This document shows positions 18,730 through 29,976 of a stretch of DNA of 64,000 bases, piece after piece. The translations under genes and the position numbers were made by a program. The DNA comes from an archaeon. GTDB lineage: Archaea > Nanobdellota > Nanobdellia > Woesearchaeales > GW2011-AR15. The notes beneath the pieces are model-generated. The model saw nothing but the letters and a program-made list of their open reading frames with translations. It ran no database searches and was not told where the DNA came from. How positions within the stretch are numbered: position 1 is the first letter of the stretch; every line of letters starts with the position of its first letter. The stretch spans positions 185,100 to 249,099 of the forward strand of contig JABHXU010000020.1 of NCBI GenBank assembly GCA_018657065.1. The letters run 5' to 3'.

Positions 18730-18854
18730 AGCGAGGGGAGAGACTCGAACTCTCGATGGTCGGGATCAACTTAATTTAGTGATATCATCGCACAATTGTG
18801 CTCATCATCCCAATCATTTGCAGCCGACTGCCTTAGCCGCTTGGCGACCCCCGC
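18730..18854 (-). tRNA. tRNA-Cys(GCA) with ~53-nt intron
   Basis: GCGGGGG/CCCTCGC; T-arm GAGAG-TTCGAGT-CTCTC; anticodon stem GTCGG/CCGAC; loop CTGCAA|C; U73. Intron approx 18765-18817. Confidence 0.82.
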
Positions 18855-18895
18855 AGGAATCATTAATCATGTGAAAATTGACATATTTATAAAAC

Positions 18896-20821
18896 TTATT
18901 CAAATTCTGCTCTTAATTTCTTAATTCTCTCTCGTAGAAGTATTGCTCTTTCAAATTCAAGCCTATCTGCTGCTTCATTCATTTCTATTTCAAGTTGAGT
19001 TACAACTCTAGGCATATCTTTTTTAGGAATATGTTTAATATCAGAAATTTCTACTTCTTGTTCTTTAACAGGTTTAATTATTGTTTTAGGAGTAATATTA
19101 TGTTTTTGATTATATTTAACTTGAATCTCCCTTCTTCTACTTGTTTCTTTCAATGCTTGTTTTATTGATTTAGTCATATTATCAGCATATAATACTACTT
19201 TAGATTCAACATTTCTAGCAGCTCTTCCTATAATTTGAATTAAAGATCTAGCGTCTCTAAGAAAACCTTCTTTATCTGCATCTAATATTCCTATAAACCC
19301 AATTTCAGGGATATCTAGACCCTCTCTTAATAGATTAATACCAACTAAAACATCAAATTTACCTAAACGTAACTGTCTAATTATCTCAGTTCTTTCTAAA
19401 GTATCAATATCTGAATGTAAATATCTAGTTTTAATTTTATTTTCAGCAAAATAATCTGTTAATTCTTCTGCTAATTTTTTTGTAAGAGTTGTAACCAAAA
19501 CTCTATGTCCTTTTTTTACTGTTGATTTAATTTCACTAATTAAATTAGGAATTTGATCCTTGATAGGTCTAATTTCTACTAATGGATCTATTAAACCAGT
19601 TGGCCTAATTATTTGTTCAACTATTTGATTGGATTTATTTAATTCATAATCTGCTGGTGTAGCTGAAACAAAAACAACATTTTCAAAAAAAGTTTCAAAT
19701 TCATTGAATTTTAAAGGTCTATTATCAAATGCACAAGGAAGTCTAAATCCATAATCAACTAAATTTTTTTTTCTAGCGAAGTCTCCTTTGTACATCCCAT
19801 GTGATTGAGGAATTGATTGATGAGATTCATCAATAAAAAACAAAAAGTCTTTAGGAAAATAATCTAAAAGTGTATAAGGCTTCTCTCCTTTTTTTCTTCT
19901 ATCAAAATGTCTTGAATAGTTTTCTATGCCTTTACAATATCCTGTTTCTTGAAGCATTTCAATGTCATATAATGTTCTTTGTTTTAATCTATGAGCTTCA
20001 ATCATATCTAGTTTAGGAAGTGTTTCCTTAAGTTCTTTTTTTATATCATTTATTGCTAATTCAATTTGTTCTTTAGGAATAACATATTGTTTAGCAGGCA
20101 TTATTGGAAAAAATTTGTATTCTTTAATTTTTTTTCCAGATGTTTTTTCAATTTCAGTAATTTTATCTATAACATCACCAAATAATTCAATTCGAATTAT
20201 ATCATTATAATATCCTGGAACCAAATCAATAGTATTTCCCTTAACTCTAAATCTTCCTGAAAGTAGTTCAGTATCATTTCTTTCATATTGCATATCAATT
20301 AATTTTAACATTAATTCTTTTCTTGTAATTTTTTGTCCTATTTCTAAATCTGCAGCCAATTTTTCATAATTATCTGGATCTGTTAAACCATATATGCAAG
20401 AAATTGAAGCAATGACAATTGTATCAGGTCTTCGAAGTAAAGAAACAGTAGCACTGAGTCTCATTTGTTCAATCTTTGTATTAATTGAAGAATCTTTTTC
20501 AATATACTGATCTTTTTGAGGTATATACGATTCAGGTTGATAATAATCATAAAATGAAACAAAATATTCTACTCTATTGTTAGGAAAAAATTCTTTAAAC
20601 TCTGTATATAATTGAGCAGCAAGTGTTTTATTATGAGCTAAAACTAATGTAGGTTTATTTACTTTAGAAATAACATTAGCCATAGTAAATGTTTTTCCTG
20701 ATCCAGTTACACCTAGAAGTGTTTGAAACTTGTTTTTATTTTTTATACCTTCAACTAGTTTTTTAATAGCAACTGGTTGGTCACCTGTTGGTTTAAATTC
20801 TGAGTGTAAGTCGAATTTCAT
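18896..20821 (-). CDS. uvrB: Excinuclease ABC subunit B
   Basis: LLGVTGSGKTFTMANVI; FVSFYDYYQPESYIP; C-terminal UVR motif (MNEAADRLEFERAILLRERIKKLR). Confidence 0.97.
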   Translation of the reverse strand: MKFDLHSEFKPTGDQPVAIKKLVEGIKNKNKFQTLLGVTGSGKTFTMANVISKVNKPTLVLAHNKTLAAQLYTEFKEFFPNNRVEYFVSFYDYYQPESYIPQKDQYIEKDSSINTKIEQMRLSATVSLLRRPDTIVIASISCIYGLTDPDNYEKLAADLEIGQKITRKELMLKLIDMQYERNDTELLSGRFRVKGNTIDLVPGYYNDIIRIELFGDVIDKITEIEKTSGKKIKEYKFFPIMPAKQYVIPKEQIELAINDIKKELKETLPKLDMIEAHRLKQRTLYDIEMLQETGYCKGIENYSRHFDRRKKGEKPYTLLDYFPKDFLFFIDESHQSIPQSHGMYKGDFARKKNLVDYGFRLPCAFDNRPLKFNEFETFFENVVFVSATPADYELNKSNQIVEQIIRPTGLIDPLVEIRPIKDQIPNLISEIKSTVKKGHRVLVTTLTKKLAEELTDYFAENKIKTRYLHSDIDTLERTEIIRQLRLGKFDVLVGINLLREGLDIPEIGFIGILDADKEGFLRDARSLIQIIGRAARNVESKVVLYADNMTKSIKQALKETSRRREIQVKYNQKHNITPKTIIKPVKEQEVEISDIKHIPKKDMPRVVTQLEIEMNEAADRLEFERAILLRERIKKLRAEFE

Positions 20822-20884
20822 TGTTCCTAAAGAATGTTAATTAGATTATAAATTTGGTGTTAAAAAAGATTCAAAAATATTTAG

Positions 20885-21073
20885 TCAATATATTCTTGAT
20901 TTTTTTTCATTATTTTCTCTTTTTATAGTAGATCTCTTTAATGATCGTTTGAATTTTGTTCCAGCTGTTACATCTATAAGCTCAAGAACAGACACAAACA
21001 ATCCTTTCTCTTCAGTTTTAGGGCTTAAATCTCTTCTCCCACAAAATGAATTTAATTCTAGCATTTTAATCAC
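20885..21073 (-). CDS. Small hypothetical protein
   Basis: 62-aa ORF upstream of uvrB. Confidence 0.35.
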   Translation of the reverse strand: MIKMLELNSFCGRRDLSPKTEEKGLFVSVLELIDVTAGTKFKRSLKRSTIKRENNEKKSRIY

Positions 21074-21199
21074 CTCATTGATTATGCAATTTTTTCTATA
21101 AATACTTCAATTTTTAATATTCAGTTATTCAGCCTAGAATAAGAAATTCCACGATAATGGATGTTTCATATGATTTTTTAATAATTGAATAAATAAGTA

Positions 21200-21281
21200 A
21201 TCCCAACTTGAAGTACAAAAAACAAATCTGCTAGGCAAAAATAATTTAGTATACTTCTTAATTTATGTTGGGATGTTTTTT
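21200..21281 (+). ncRNA. Candidate structured RNA element with U-tract
   Basis: Outer stem ATCCCAAC (21200-21207)/GTTGGGAT (21267-21274); inner stem GAAGTA (21210-21215)/TACTTC (21252-21257); followed by T-run. Confidence 0.4.
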
Positions 21282-21318
21282 CCACTAAATAGGTGTTTTA
21301 TAATTGTATTCCTATTTT

Positions 21319-21367
21319 TTACTATAATATAATTGATACTTATAACTATATAAGTGTGTTATAGTAA
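21319..21367. ncRNA. Second nested hairpin element in the same intergenic region
   Basis: TTACTATAA (21319-21327)/TTATAGTAA (21359-21367) encloses ACTTATA (21338-21344)/TATAAGT (21349-21355). Confidence 0.35.
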
Positions 21368-21561
21368 ATTAGAATATCTAATTCAAAAAAACTTGTAGAA
21401 TACGCAAATATCCTCTAAAATGACTTATCCGTATCATTCATTGATTATTTTAATTTTATTTATGTGTAATCCATGACCATTATCTCATAAAGTATTTTAA
21501 ACATCTATGAATAATAAACAAACAAAAATAAACCTACTTAGCTATTAACCACGCTGAACTC

Positions 21562-22128
21562 TCATTCCAATTCTCTTTTTAGAATTTTATGTGCTTTATT
21601 TATTTCTTTAAATTTTTCAACATTTCCATTAGGCATATCTGGATGCAAATCTTTAGACATTCGTTTATATTTTTTATTTATAACATTTAAATCCTTTGTG
21701 TCATGTTCAACACCTAAAGTTTCTCTAGCTTGTTTTCTTTCTTCTTCAACATTTCCTTCTTCTTTAAAATCATTTATAAAATCTTCAAACTCTTTTTTCC
21801 CTTCAATTAAATCATTTATTTCAAGCTCAATTACCTTTGAAACAACAAATAAATTTTCAACATACTTTTTACAATTTCCATAACTAAAATGTAAGTGAAA
21901 TCCTTCAATATACCATGATACACTTGCTGGAAGATTTTTTATTGCAACAGATTCAAGCTCTAACTCAACATCATCTTCAGTTAATTCTAGAATTCTTAAA
22001 CTACTAAGAATATTATTTTTATATTTTAGAGCTCGCCTGCTATATGAATCTTTAATAACTGGAATATTAATGTCATGTCCTTTTATTCTAGTTTTTACCA
22101 TTTTTTGTTTTCGACTCTTATATTTCAA
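21562..22128 (-). CDS. Protein with C-terminal J-domain
   Basis: LGVEHDTKDLNVINKKYKRMSKDLHPDMPNGNVEKFKEINKAHKIL (HPD motif). Confidence 0.75.
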   Translation of the reverse strand: MKYKSRKQKMVKTRIKGHDINIPVIKDSYSRRALKYKNNILSSLRILELTEDDVELELESVAIKNLPASVSWYIEGFHLHFSYGNCKKYVENLFVVSKVIELEINDLIEGKKEFEDFINDFKEEGNVEEERKQARETLGVEHDTKDLNVINKKYKRMSKDLHPDMPNGNVEKFKEINKAHKILKRELE

Positions 22129-22230
22129 AGATTAAACAATTTGGTTTAGTTAAACATATATAAAATTATGGAGAAAATTTTCCTATAGGATTTGAAACAT
22201 TTATATATTTTAGTTACCGATATTTATTCA

Positions 22231-22401
22231 ATGAAAAATAATTATTTAATTCCTGGAGTAATATTAATTGGAGTACTTGTTCTCTTCTTTTTTCCTGAAC
22301 CAGAAAATAATTTTTTAGCTTATATTGGTACTGCTCTATGTTTTATAATATTAACAATACTATTAATAATTAAACAAAAGAAAAAAATTAACTTGACTTA
22401 A
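22231..22401 (+). CDS. Small two-TM membrane protein
   Basis: MKNNYLIPGVILIGVLVLFFFPEPENNFLAYIGTALCFIILTILLII; start trimmed from the track ORF at 22192. Confidence 0.5.
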   Translation: MKNNYLIPGVILIGVLVLFFFPEPENNFLAYIGTALCFIILTILLIIKQKKKINLT

Positions 22402-23935
22402 TCTCCTTTTTCCTTAACAATTTATTATATTTTATAGCAAACCTATGTGCTTCATCTCTTATTTGTCTAATAAATAACAACCCTTTATTTTTAGGTTTAA
22501 GTATTAGTGGGTAAGAAAGTCCAGGCGCAAATATTTCTTCTTCTCTTTTAGCAACTGAAATTATCGGAATACTTATTTCAAGTTTTTTTAATGATTTAAT
22601 TGCAGCACTTAATTGACCTTTTCCTCCATCAATGATAATTAAATCAGGAAATTGTTTATTTTCTTCTTTAAGTCTTTTATACCTTCTTACAACTACTTCA
22701 GATATTCCTGCAAAATCATCATTACCAATATATGACTTAATTTTAAATCTTCTATAATTAGATTTATCTGGTTGTCCATTTCTAAATTGAACCATTGATC
22801 CAGTTGTTTGTTTTCCACCAAGATGAGAAATATCAAAACATTCAATTACACTAGGCATGAATTTTAAATCTAAAGATTTTTTTAATTCTTCTACTTTTTT
22901 TATATCTCCAAAAAATGTTAATTCAATATTTTTCTTAACTAACTTTAACAAAGTATTTTTCTCACCAATTTTAGGAATAGTAATTTTTACTTTTGTTTTT
23001 CTTTTTTGTTCTAAGTAATTATGAATTACTGGATCTAATTTATTTCTTAAAATTAATTCTTTAGGAATTTTATGATCATCATAATATTGTGTTATAAAAC
23101 TGTCAAAGAAATTTTCATAATAATCAAAAACAAATTCTTCTTTATTTACTAATGTTCCTTTGTAAATTTTAAATAACATTAAATAGACTTTTTGATCCTT
23201 AATTATATAGTCAATTATATCTTCATTATATTTTTTAATACGCTGAACACTTTGTTTTTCTTTAAGATATTCTAGAGCAGAAATTTGATTTCTTATTTCA
23301 ATTCCTTTCTCAAAGTTTTGGTTTTTTGAATGAATTTTCATATCATGTTTTAACTGATTAATTAATTCAGAAGTTTTACCTTTTAGAACCATTCTAACTT
23401 TATTTATTTGAGAATCATATTCAACTTTTGAAATATTATTGATACAAGGAGCATCACATAAATTAATATGAAATTTTAAACATGCTTTTTTAGGTAGTTT
23501 TTTGCAAGTTCTAATTTTAAAAGTTTTAATTAATAATTCTCTTACATATTTTCTATCATAACCTGATGTAAAAGGGCCAAATAATTCTCCATTAGATTTA
23601 GTTCTTGTTAAAAGTAATCTAGGAAATTCTTCTTTAGTTATTTCTAGATATGCATAACGTTTTGAATCTTTAAGATCAATATTGTATTTAGGCTTATATT
23701 GTTTGATTAATGTGTTTTCTAAGAGTAATGCTTCAACTTCAGTATTAGTTGAAATAAAATCTATATGAACAATATTTTCTACTAAAACTTGTGTTTTAGA
23801 ATCAGAATGAGTTTTTGTAAAATAACTTGTTACTCTTTTTTTTATATTTTTAGCTTTACCAATGTAAATAACTTTTTTATTAGAATTTCTAAATATATAG
23901 CAACCTGGATTTGTTGGTAAATTTTTATTTATCAT
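22388..23935 (-). CDS. uvrC: Excinuclease ABC subunit C
   Basis: GIY-YIG N-terminus (GCYIFRNSNKKVIYIGKAKNIKKRV); ECFDISHLGG...VVRRYKRLKEE; DLIIIDGGKGQL. Confidence 0.96.
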   Translation of the reverse strand: MINKNLPTNPGCYIFRNSNKKVIYIGKAKNIKKRVTSYFTKTHSDSKTQVLVENIVHIDFISTNTEVEALLLENTLIKQYKPKYNIDLKDSKRYAYLEITKEEFPRLLLTRTKSNGELFGPFTSGYDRKYVRELLIKTFKIRTCKKLPKKACLKFHINLCDAPCINNISKVEYDSQINKVRMVLKGKTSELINQLKHDMKIHSKNQNFEKGIEIRNQISALEYLKEKQSVQRIKKYNEDIIDYIIKDQKVYLMLFKIYKGTLVNKEEFVFDYYENFFDSFITQYYDDHKIPKELILRNKLDPVIHNYLEQKRKTKVKITIPKIGEKNTLLKLVKKNIELTFFGDIKKVEELKKSLDLKFMPSVIECFDISHLGGKQTTGSMVQFRNGQPDKSNYRRFKIKSYIGNDDFAGISEVVVRRYKRLKEENKQFPDLIIIDGGKGQLSAAIKSLKKLEISIPIISVAKREEEIFAPGLSYPLILKPKNKGLLFIRQIRDEAHRFAIKYNKLLRKKEIKSS

Positions 23936-26737
23936 CTATAACATCTTTTTTAAAAACTCACCAGTATAACTATTTTTATTATTTGCTACTTCTTCAGGTG
24001 TTCCTACAGCAATAACTTCTCCACCGGCTTCTCCACCATCAGGTCCTAAATCAATAATATGATCTGCTGATTTAATTAAATCTAAATTATGTTCAATAAC
24101 AATAACTGAATTTCCTTTGTCTACTAAATTATTTAGCACTTTGATTAATTTACTTACATCATGAAAATGAAGACCTGTTGTAGGTTCATCTAGTAAATAA
24201 AGAGTTTTACCTGTTGCTTTTTTACTAAGTTCCCTAGTTAATTTTATTCTTTGAGCTTCTCCACCAGATAAAGTAACTGAAGATTGTCCGAGTTTAATAT
24301 AATCTAAACCAACTTGATTAAGTGTTTCTAATTTATTTTTTATACTCGGTACATTTGCAAATACATCGTTTGCCTCTAAAATACTTAAATCAAGAACTTC
24401 TGCGATATTTTTGCCTTTAAATTTAACTTCTAATGTTTCAGAATTATACCTTTTACCTTTACATTCTTCACATTGTACATAAACATCAGGTAAAAAATTC
24501 ATTTCAATTTTAATTAATCCGTCTCCCCTACAAGCTTCACATCTTCCACCTTTAACATTAAAACTAAATCTACCTGGTTTATATCCACGGAGTTTAGCTT
24601 CTTTAGTTTGTGCAAATAAAGTTCTAATATGATCAAATACTTTTGTGTAAGTTGCTGGATTAGACCTAGGTGTTCTTCCTATTGGACTTTGATCTATAAC
24701 TATAACTTTATCAATTTCTGAATCAAATTCAATATTATCAAATCTTCCTGGAACTAGTCTAGATTTATGCAGTTTTCTCATTAAAGCTTTATATAAAATT
24801 CCGTAAATTAATGTAGATTTACCTGATCCTGATACACCTGTTACTAATGTTAAACTTCCAATAGGAAAACTTACATTAATATTTTTTAAATTATGTTCTT
24901 TACATCCTAGTAAATGAATAAAATTATTTGATTTTCTTCTTTTTTCAGGCATTTCTATTTTTAATTTTCCTGATAAATATTTTCCTGTTAATGTGCCTTT
25001 TTGTTCAATATATTCTGGAGTTCCTGCTGCAGTAATTTCTCCGCCATGAATACCTGCTCCCGGACCCATATCAATTACATGATCTGCGTTTCTTATTGTA
25101 TCTTCATCATGTTCAACAACAATTAATGTGTTACCTAAATCTCTAAGTCTATGGAGTGTACTAATAAGTTTTTGATTATCTCTTTGGTGAAGACCAATAC
25201 TAGGTTCATCTAAAATATATACCACCCCCATTAAATTACTTCCAATTTGAGTAGCAAGTCTAATTCTTTGAGCTTCTCCACCTGAAAGTGTTCCTGCATT
25301 TCTACTTAAAGTTAAATAACTTAAACCAACTTTATCTAGGAAATTTAATCTATCATCAATTTCTTTTAAAATTATTTTTGCTATTTCTTTTTCCTTATCT
25401 GTTAATGTTAAATTTCTAAAAAATTCAATTGCATTTTTTATTGACATATTTGTTACATCAATTATTGAAACTTTGTTGATTAAAATTGATAAAACTTTTT
25501 TCTTAAGTCTTTGTCCATCACAAACAGGACATGGTGAAATTCTCATATATTTTTCAAGTTCTCTTCTTCTATAATCTGATTGTGTTTGATGATATAATCT
25601 TTCAGATTGAGGAATTAATCCTTCCCAGTTTCCTTTATGAGACCAATTAGCGTCTCCACCTTTCATAGTCATATTAAATTGTATTTTTTCAGGTGATCCA
25701 TGCATTAAAATTTCAAACTGATCCTCTGTTAATTCACTTATTGGAGTTAGTGCTGAGAATCCAAAATGTTTAGCTACGCTACCTAAATATTGTCCTCTCC
25801 ATCCATCAATTGCATTTCTATATAATCTTACTGCACCGTCAGCTATTGATAAAGATTTATCTGGAATAATTAAATCTGGATCAAATTCCATTTTTATTCC
25901 TAGACCTGAACAATTTTCACAAGCACCAAAAGGACTGTTAAAAGAAAACATTCTAGGTTGTAATTCTTCATAATTTAATCCACACTCTGGACAAGCCATA
26001 TTAGCTGAATATAATTTTTCTTTTGATTTACTTTGTACAATTATTAGTCCGTTAGATTTATTTAAAGCGTTTTCAATAGCTTCTATTAATCGAGATTTAT
26101 CATCTAAATTTAATTTATCAATAACAACTTCAATATCATGTTTTTTATATCTGTCTAGAGATATAGTTTCGTCTGTTCTATAAATAGAATTATTTACTCT
26201 TACCCTAGTATAACCTTCTTTATTTAAATCTTCAATTAATTTTTCATATGTACCTTTTTTTTGTCTAATAATTGGCGAAAGGATTGTAATTTCTTCTTTA
26301 AAATCTGACATAATATGTTTAGAAATTTTATCAGGAGTTTGTGATTCAATTTTTATTTTATGATCTGGACAATATGGTGTTCCGATTCTAGCAAATAATA
26401 AACGCAGATAATCATAAATTTCTGTAACAGTTCCGACAGTAGATCTAGGATTTTTTGATGTTGTTTTTTGTTCAATACTTATCGCTGGACTTAATCCATC
26501 AATTGAATCAACATCTGGTTTACTCATTAGTCCTAAGAATTGTCTAGCATAAGCACTCAATGATTCAACATATCTTCTTTGACCTTCAGCATAAATTGTA
26601 TCAAAAGCAAGAGTTGATTTCCCACTTCCAGAAAGTCCAGTTATAACTGTAAACTTATCTCGAGGTATTTCGACATCAATATTTTTAAGATTATGTTCAC
26701 GTGCACCCTTAATTACTATTTTATCCATATTAACCAT
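23936..26737 (-). CDS. uvrA: Excinuclease ABC subunit A
   Basis: Two ABC ATPase modules ([26 protein letters not shown]), zinc CxxC motifs, two LSGGEAQRI signatures. Confidence 0.98.
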   Translation of the reverse strand: MVNMDKIVIKGAREHNLKNIDVEIPRDKFTVITGLSGSGKSTLAFDTIYAEGQRRYVESLSAYARQFLGLMSKPDVDSIDGLSPAISIEQKTTSKNPRSTVGTVTEIYDYLRLLFARIGTPYCPDHKIKIESQTPDKISKHIMSDFKEEITILSPIIRQKKGTYEKLIEDLNKEGYTRVRVNNSIYRTDETISLDRYKKHDIEVVIDKLNLDDKSRLIEAIENALNKSNGLIIVQSKSKEKLYSANMACPECGLNYEELQPRMFSFNSPFGACENCSGLGIKMEFDPDLIIPDKSLSIADGAVRLYRNAIDGWRGQYLGSVAKHFGFSALTPISELTEDQFEILMHGSPEKIQFNMTMKGGDANWSHKGNWEGLIPQSERLYHQTQSDYRRRELEKYMRISPCPVCDGQRLKKKVLSILINKVSIIDVTNMSIKNAIEFFRNLTLTDKEKEIAKIILKEIDDRLNFLDKVGLSYLTLSRNAGTLSGGEAQRIRLATQIGSNLMGVVYILDEPSIGLHQRDNQKLISTLHRLRDLGNTLIVVEHDEDTIRNADHVIDMGPGAGIHGGEITAAGTPEYIEQKGTLTGKYLSGKLKIEMPEKRRKSNNFIHLLGCKEHNLKNINVSFPIGSLTLVTGVSGSGKSTLIYGILYKALMRKLHKSRLVPGRFDNIEFDSEIDKVIVIDQSPIGRTPRSNPATYTKVFDHIRTLFAQTKEAKLRGYKPGRFSFNVKGGRCEACRGDGLIKIEMNFLPDVYVQCEECKGKRYNSETLEVKFKGKNIAEVLDLSILEANDVFANVPSIKNKLETLNQVGLDYIKLGQSSVTLSGGEAQRIKLTRELSKKATGKTLYLLDEPTTGLHFHDVSKLIKVLNNLVDKGNSVIVIEHNLDLIKSADHIIDLGPDGGEAGGEVIAVGTPEEVANNKNSYTGEFLKKML

Positions 26738-26965
26738 TTTGAAACTATATTTTGTTTTTATGTTTGTTGTTTAAAAGGCTTACGCGAGAATGTCTAGTGA
26801 ATATTTAATTCTAGATACAACATATATTCTAATTATGATATTATAAAACTAATTGATTTTAAGCTTAAAACACTAAAAATGAACTTGTATAGTGGCCATT
26901 ATATCTAATTATTTTTTGGGCGCTCGATACTAAAAATTATTATATTTGTAAACTATCCTATAATT

Positions 26966-27661
26966 ATGGTAAAGAGAAAAAAAACAGAAAAACCTACAAA
27001 TGTAAAAATCATGAATGAATTATCAATCAAAGAATTAGGGTTTTTCCAAGATAAGAAGTTTTTATGGCCCTTAACGATCTCAGTTTTTAGTTTCTTGATA
27101 GCAATTTTATCAATAGTTATTAGTCTTAATATTCATTCTCCTTTTGATCTTGAAGTTTTTGCATCAGGAACATACATTATTCGTGTGTATCCAGAAGATC
27201 ATAACGAAACTTTTCTTCCAACTTTTATTATCCCTATGGAGTTCATTAATCATGGAAAACAGGCCGGAGTTATCACAAATATATTTTTGAACGTAACAGT
27301 AGATGAAACAAAAGCTGAATACGAACCTAAATATGTAATTGATCTTAAAGCATATCTTGAAGGTGATCCTTGGAAGATAAATGAAATATCAGAGAGACCT
27401 TTTCATCAATTTGGTGTTTCTGGAGAAACGACTTTACCTATGGACATTATTTTTTCACCTAATCTTCACAAATCTTACGTCTTACTTGAAAAGGGAGAAT
27501 ATGTTCTCGAAATATTTGTTTCCACTTCAAAAAATCCAGAACCTGTTTTATCTAGAAAACTCGAATTTAAAATTAATGATAAAAAATTGGAACCAATTCT
27601 GAATGATAATATAGTTTATGTTAGGTCACCAGAAGGGTATGATATCTTATATGAAAAATAG
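26966..27661 (+). CDS. Single-TM protein with extracytoplasmic domain
   Basis: TM LTISVFSFLIAILSIVISLNI followed by a beta-rich exterior region. Confidence 0.6.
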   Translation: MVKRKKTEKPTNVKIMNELSIKELGFFQDKKFLWPLTISVFSFLIAILSIVISLNIHSPFDLEVFASGTYIIRVYPEDHNETFLPTFIIPMEFINHGKQAGVITNIFLNVTVDETKAEYEPKYVIDLKAYLEGDPWKINEISERPFHQFGVSGETTLPMDIIFSPNLHKSYVLLEKGEYVLEIFVSTSKNPEPVLSRKLEFKINDKKLEPILNDNIVYVRSPEGYDILYEK

Positions 27662-27732
27662 GACGTTTTAAATGTCCAAAAAATCTCCTCTCCCCAAAAG
27701 ACATTTATACTCCCTCTCTTAACTTAATCACC

Positions 27733-28488
27733 ATGACAAAAAACTACACCACTCTCCTTTTAAAAAAATCATTATTCCTCTACATTCTTCGTACAGTTCC
27801 GCTCTTTATTTTTGCTTATTTAACTTATACATACAAAACGTTTTTGTTTTTTCCATTAATGATTATTATTCCATTTGCTTTTGTATATTTTCTACCTCAA
27901 ATCTATAAACCTTTTAACAAGTTTAAACCATATCATGGAAAATATAGAACTAAAATATTTGATTTAGCAAAAGAACATGATGTAAAGATAAAAGAAATTG
28001 TTAGTTCAAAAACAGGATTTTCTGGAGCTGCTCTAGGTTTATGGAACAATCAAGTAATTTTCATTAATAGTAGAATTTTAAAACAACCTTGGGAAGAAAT
28101 TAAATCATTATATTTACATGAATTTGCTCATTTTAAAAATAAAGATTTAGAATTTATGGCAGTTTATCCTGCAATTACATTTATGATTTTTTCTTATTTT
28201 TCTTATATTTCTAGAGGTGATTTTTTATATATTTTTTATATGTTATTACTCTTCTCTGTCATTTTTCATGTCCGATATTTAAGAATATTAAGACTTAAAG
28301 AAAAAAGTGCAGATAATTATACAATTAAAGATAATCCTAAAGCTTGGATTAGTTTAATAAAAAAAGGAATTAAACATTTGGAAAGTAAAGGAATATATTT
28401 TCAAAAGAAAAAACCACTTCTAAGTTTTTTACACACACATCCTTGGATCTATGATAGGATTGATTATGCTAAAAAATATAGAAAATAA
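27733..28488 (+). CDS. M48-family (HtpX-like) membrane metalloprotease
   Basis: Multiple TMs and zincin motif LYLHEFAHFKNKDLEF. Confidence 0.82.
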   Translation: MTKNYTTLLLKKSLFLYILRTVPLFIFAYLTYTYKTFLFFPLMIIIPFAFVYFLPQIYKPFNKFKPYHGKYRTKIFDLAKEHDVKIKEIVSSKTGFSGAALGLWNNQVIFINSRILKQPWEEIKSLYLHEFAHFKNKDLEFMAVYPAITFMIFSYFSYISRGDFLYIFYMLLLFSVIFHVRYLRILRLKEKSADNYTIKDNPKAWISLIKKGIKHLESKGIYFQKKKPLLSFLHTHPWIYDRIDYAKKYRK

Positions 28489-28537
28489 TAATTTCTTAAG
28501 AAATATTTATTAGTATCCACTGCAATCTCTTTATTTT

Positions 28538-29161
28538 ATGATCACAGTTATTGAAGGAATTATTCTTGGTCTATCAATAGCAGCACCGATAGGTCCAACT
28601 AATATTGAAATTATTAGAAGAGGTTTAAAGAATGGTTGGAAATCTGCAGCATCTTTTTATTTAGGTGTTTTAGTTGCATTATCCACATATCTTATTTTCG
28701 CATTAATTGGATTATCATATTTAACCAAAATTCCAATTTTTAATTTATTATTACTAGTTTTTGGTGTTTTAGTTTTGTTTTATCTTTCCTATAATTCCAT
28801 AAAAGATTTTTTTAGTAAAAAAAAGATAAATATTTCCGGAAAAGTTGATAGTAAAAAAAATTTTATTCCTGGAATTGTTTTAACAATTTCAAACCCTTAT
28901 GTTCTCTTGTTTTGGACTGGTATTATGGGCGCAGATATTGTATCAAATTCAGCTTCTATCAATAGAAGTCTATTATTAAGTTTAGGAATCCTAATTGGAG
29001 TTATTATTTTTGCTTTCATTATAATTCCAGCTGTTCAGTTTGGAAGAAAATATGTTAATCAAAAAAATTTCAGATATGTTTCATTAGCATCTGGCTTAAT
29101 TTTATTTTATTTCTTCATTAAATTTGGAATAGAACTTGTTAAACTTATTTTATCAATGTAA
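28538..29161 (+). CDS. LysE-family exporter
   Basis: IIEGIILGLSIAAPIGPTNIEIIRRGLKNGW; TM-rich. Confidence 0.82.
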   Translation: MITVIEGIILGLSIAAPIGPTNIEIIRRGLKNGWKSAASFYLGVLVALSTYLIFALIGLSYLTKIPIFNLLLLVFGVLVLFYLSYNSIKDFFSKKKINISGKVDSKKNFIPGIVLTISNPYVLLFWTGIMGADIVSNSASINRSLLLSLGILIGVIIFAFIIIPAVQFGRKYVNQKNFRYVSLASGLILFYFFIKFGIELVKLILSM

Positions 29162-29171
29162 GAAAAATATA

Positions 29172-29861
29172 CTAAAAAATATCAGGCCACTTCTTGCCTT
29201 GTTCAACTTTTAAAAATGCATATCTACCTTCAGGCAATTTCCCTAAATTTAATTTACCTACACGAATTCTTTTTAAAAAATTAACTTCATATCCTATTGC
29301 TCTAAACATTCGTCTAATAATTCGGTTTTTTCCTTCATGAATTTCAATTTGCACTAATTTTTCATGATGAATCTTAACTTTTGCTGGTGCTGTTTTTCCG
29401 TCTTCAAGTCTAACACCTGCTTCTAATTTTTTTAATTTTCTTTCATCAATATCAGTATATAATCCAACAAGATATGTTTTTTTAATTTCATTAGAAGGAT
29501 GAGTTATATGATTTGCGAAATCTCCATCATTAGTTAAAAGTAAAAGTCCACTTGTATCTTTATCAAGTCTACCAACAGGAAAAACTCTTTCTTTAATTTT
29601 AATATAATCCATAACTGTTTTTTCATATCTATCATAAACAGCAGTAACACATCCTCTAGGTTTATGAAATTTCACATATATTTTATTAGCTTTTTTTAAA
29701 ACTTTATCATTAATTTTAATAACATCATCTTCAGAAGCTTGATCTCCCAGTTTTATAACTTTATCATTAACTTTTACTTTACCATTTTTAATAAAAACTT
29801 CAGCTCTTCTTCTAGAACAAAATCCATTTGCACTCATAATTTTTTGAACTCTTTGTTTCAT
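29172..29861 (-). CDS. RsuA/RluB-family rRNA pseudouridine synthase
   Basis: S4 domain; VGRLDKDTSGLLLLTNDGDFANHITHPSNEIKKTYLV; GKNRIIRRMF. Confidence 0.93.
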   Translation of the reverse strand: MKQRVQKIMSANGFCSRRRAEVFIKNGKVKVNDKVIKLGDQASEDDVIKINDKVLKKANKIYVKFHKPRGCVTAVYDRYEKTVMDYIKIKERVFPVGRLDKDTSGLLLLTNDGDFANHITHPSNEIKKTYLVGLYTDIDERKLKKLEAGVRLEDGKTAPAKVKIHHEKLVQIEIHEGKNRIIRRMFRAIGYEVNFLKRIRVGKLNLGKLPEGRYAFLKVEQGKKWPDIF

Positions 29862-29976
29862 ATGTTTAGGGTTCTAGGTTTAGTTATAAAATTATCTGCT
29901 TTTTTAAGGAGAACAGCGCATAATAATATTTTTTCTTTCACTCAGTTTTAAATAAATTAAACAATTCTCGCTATTT

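Noticed and set aside
27664-27680. Small hairpin GGACGTTTTAAATGTCC
   Set aside because: Short and AT-rich; compatible with chance or a weak terminator, so not listed as a feature.
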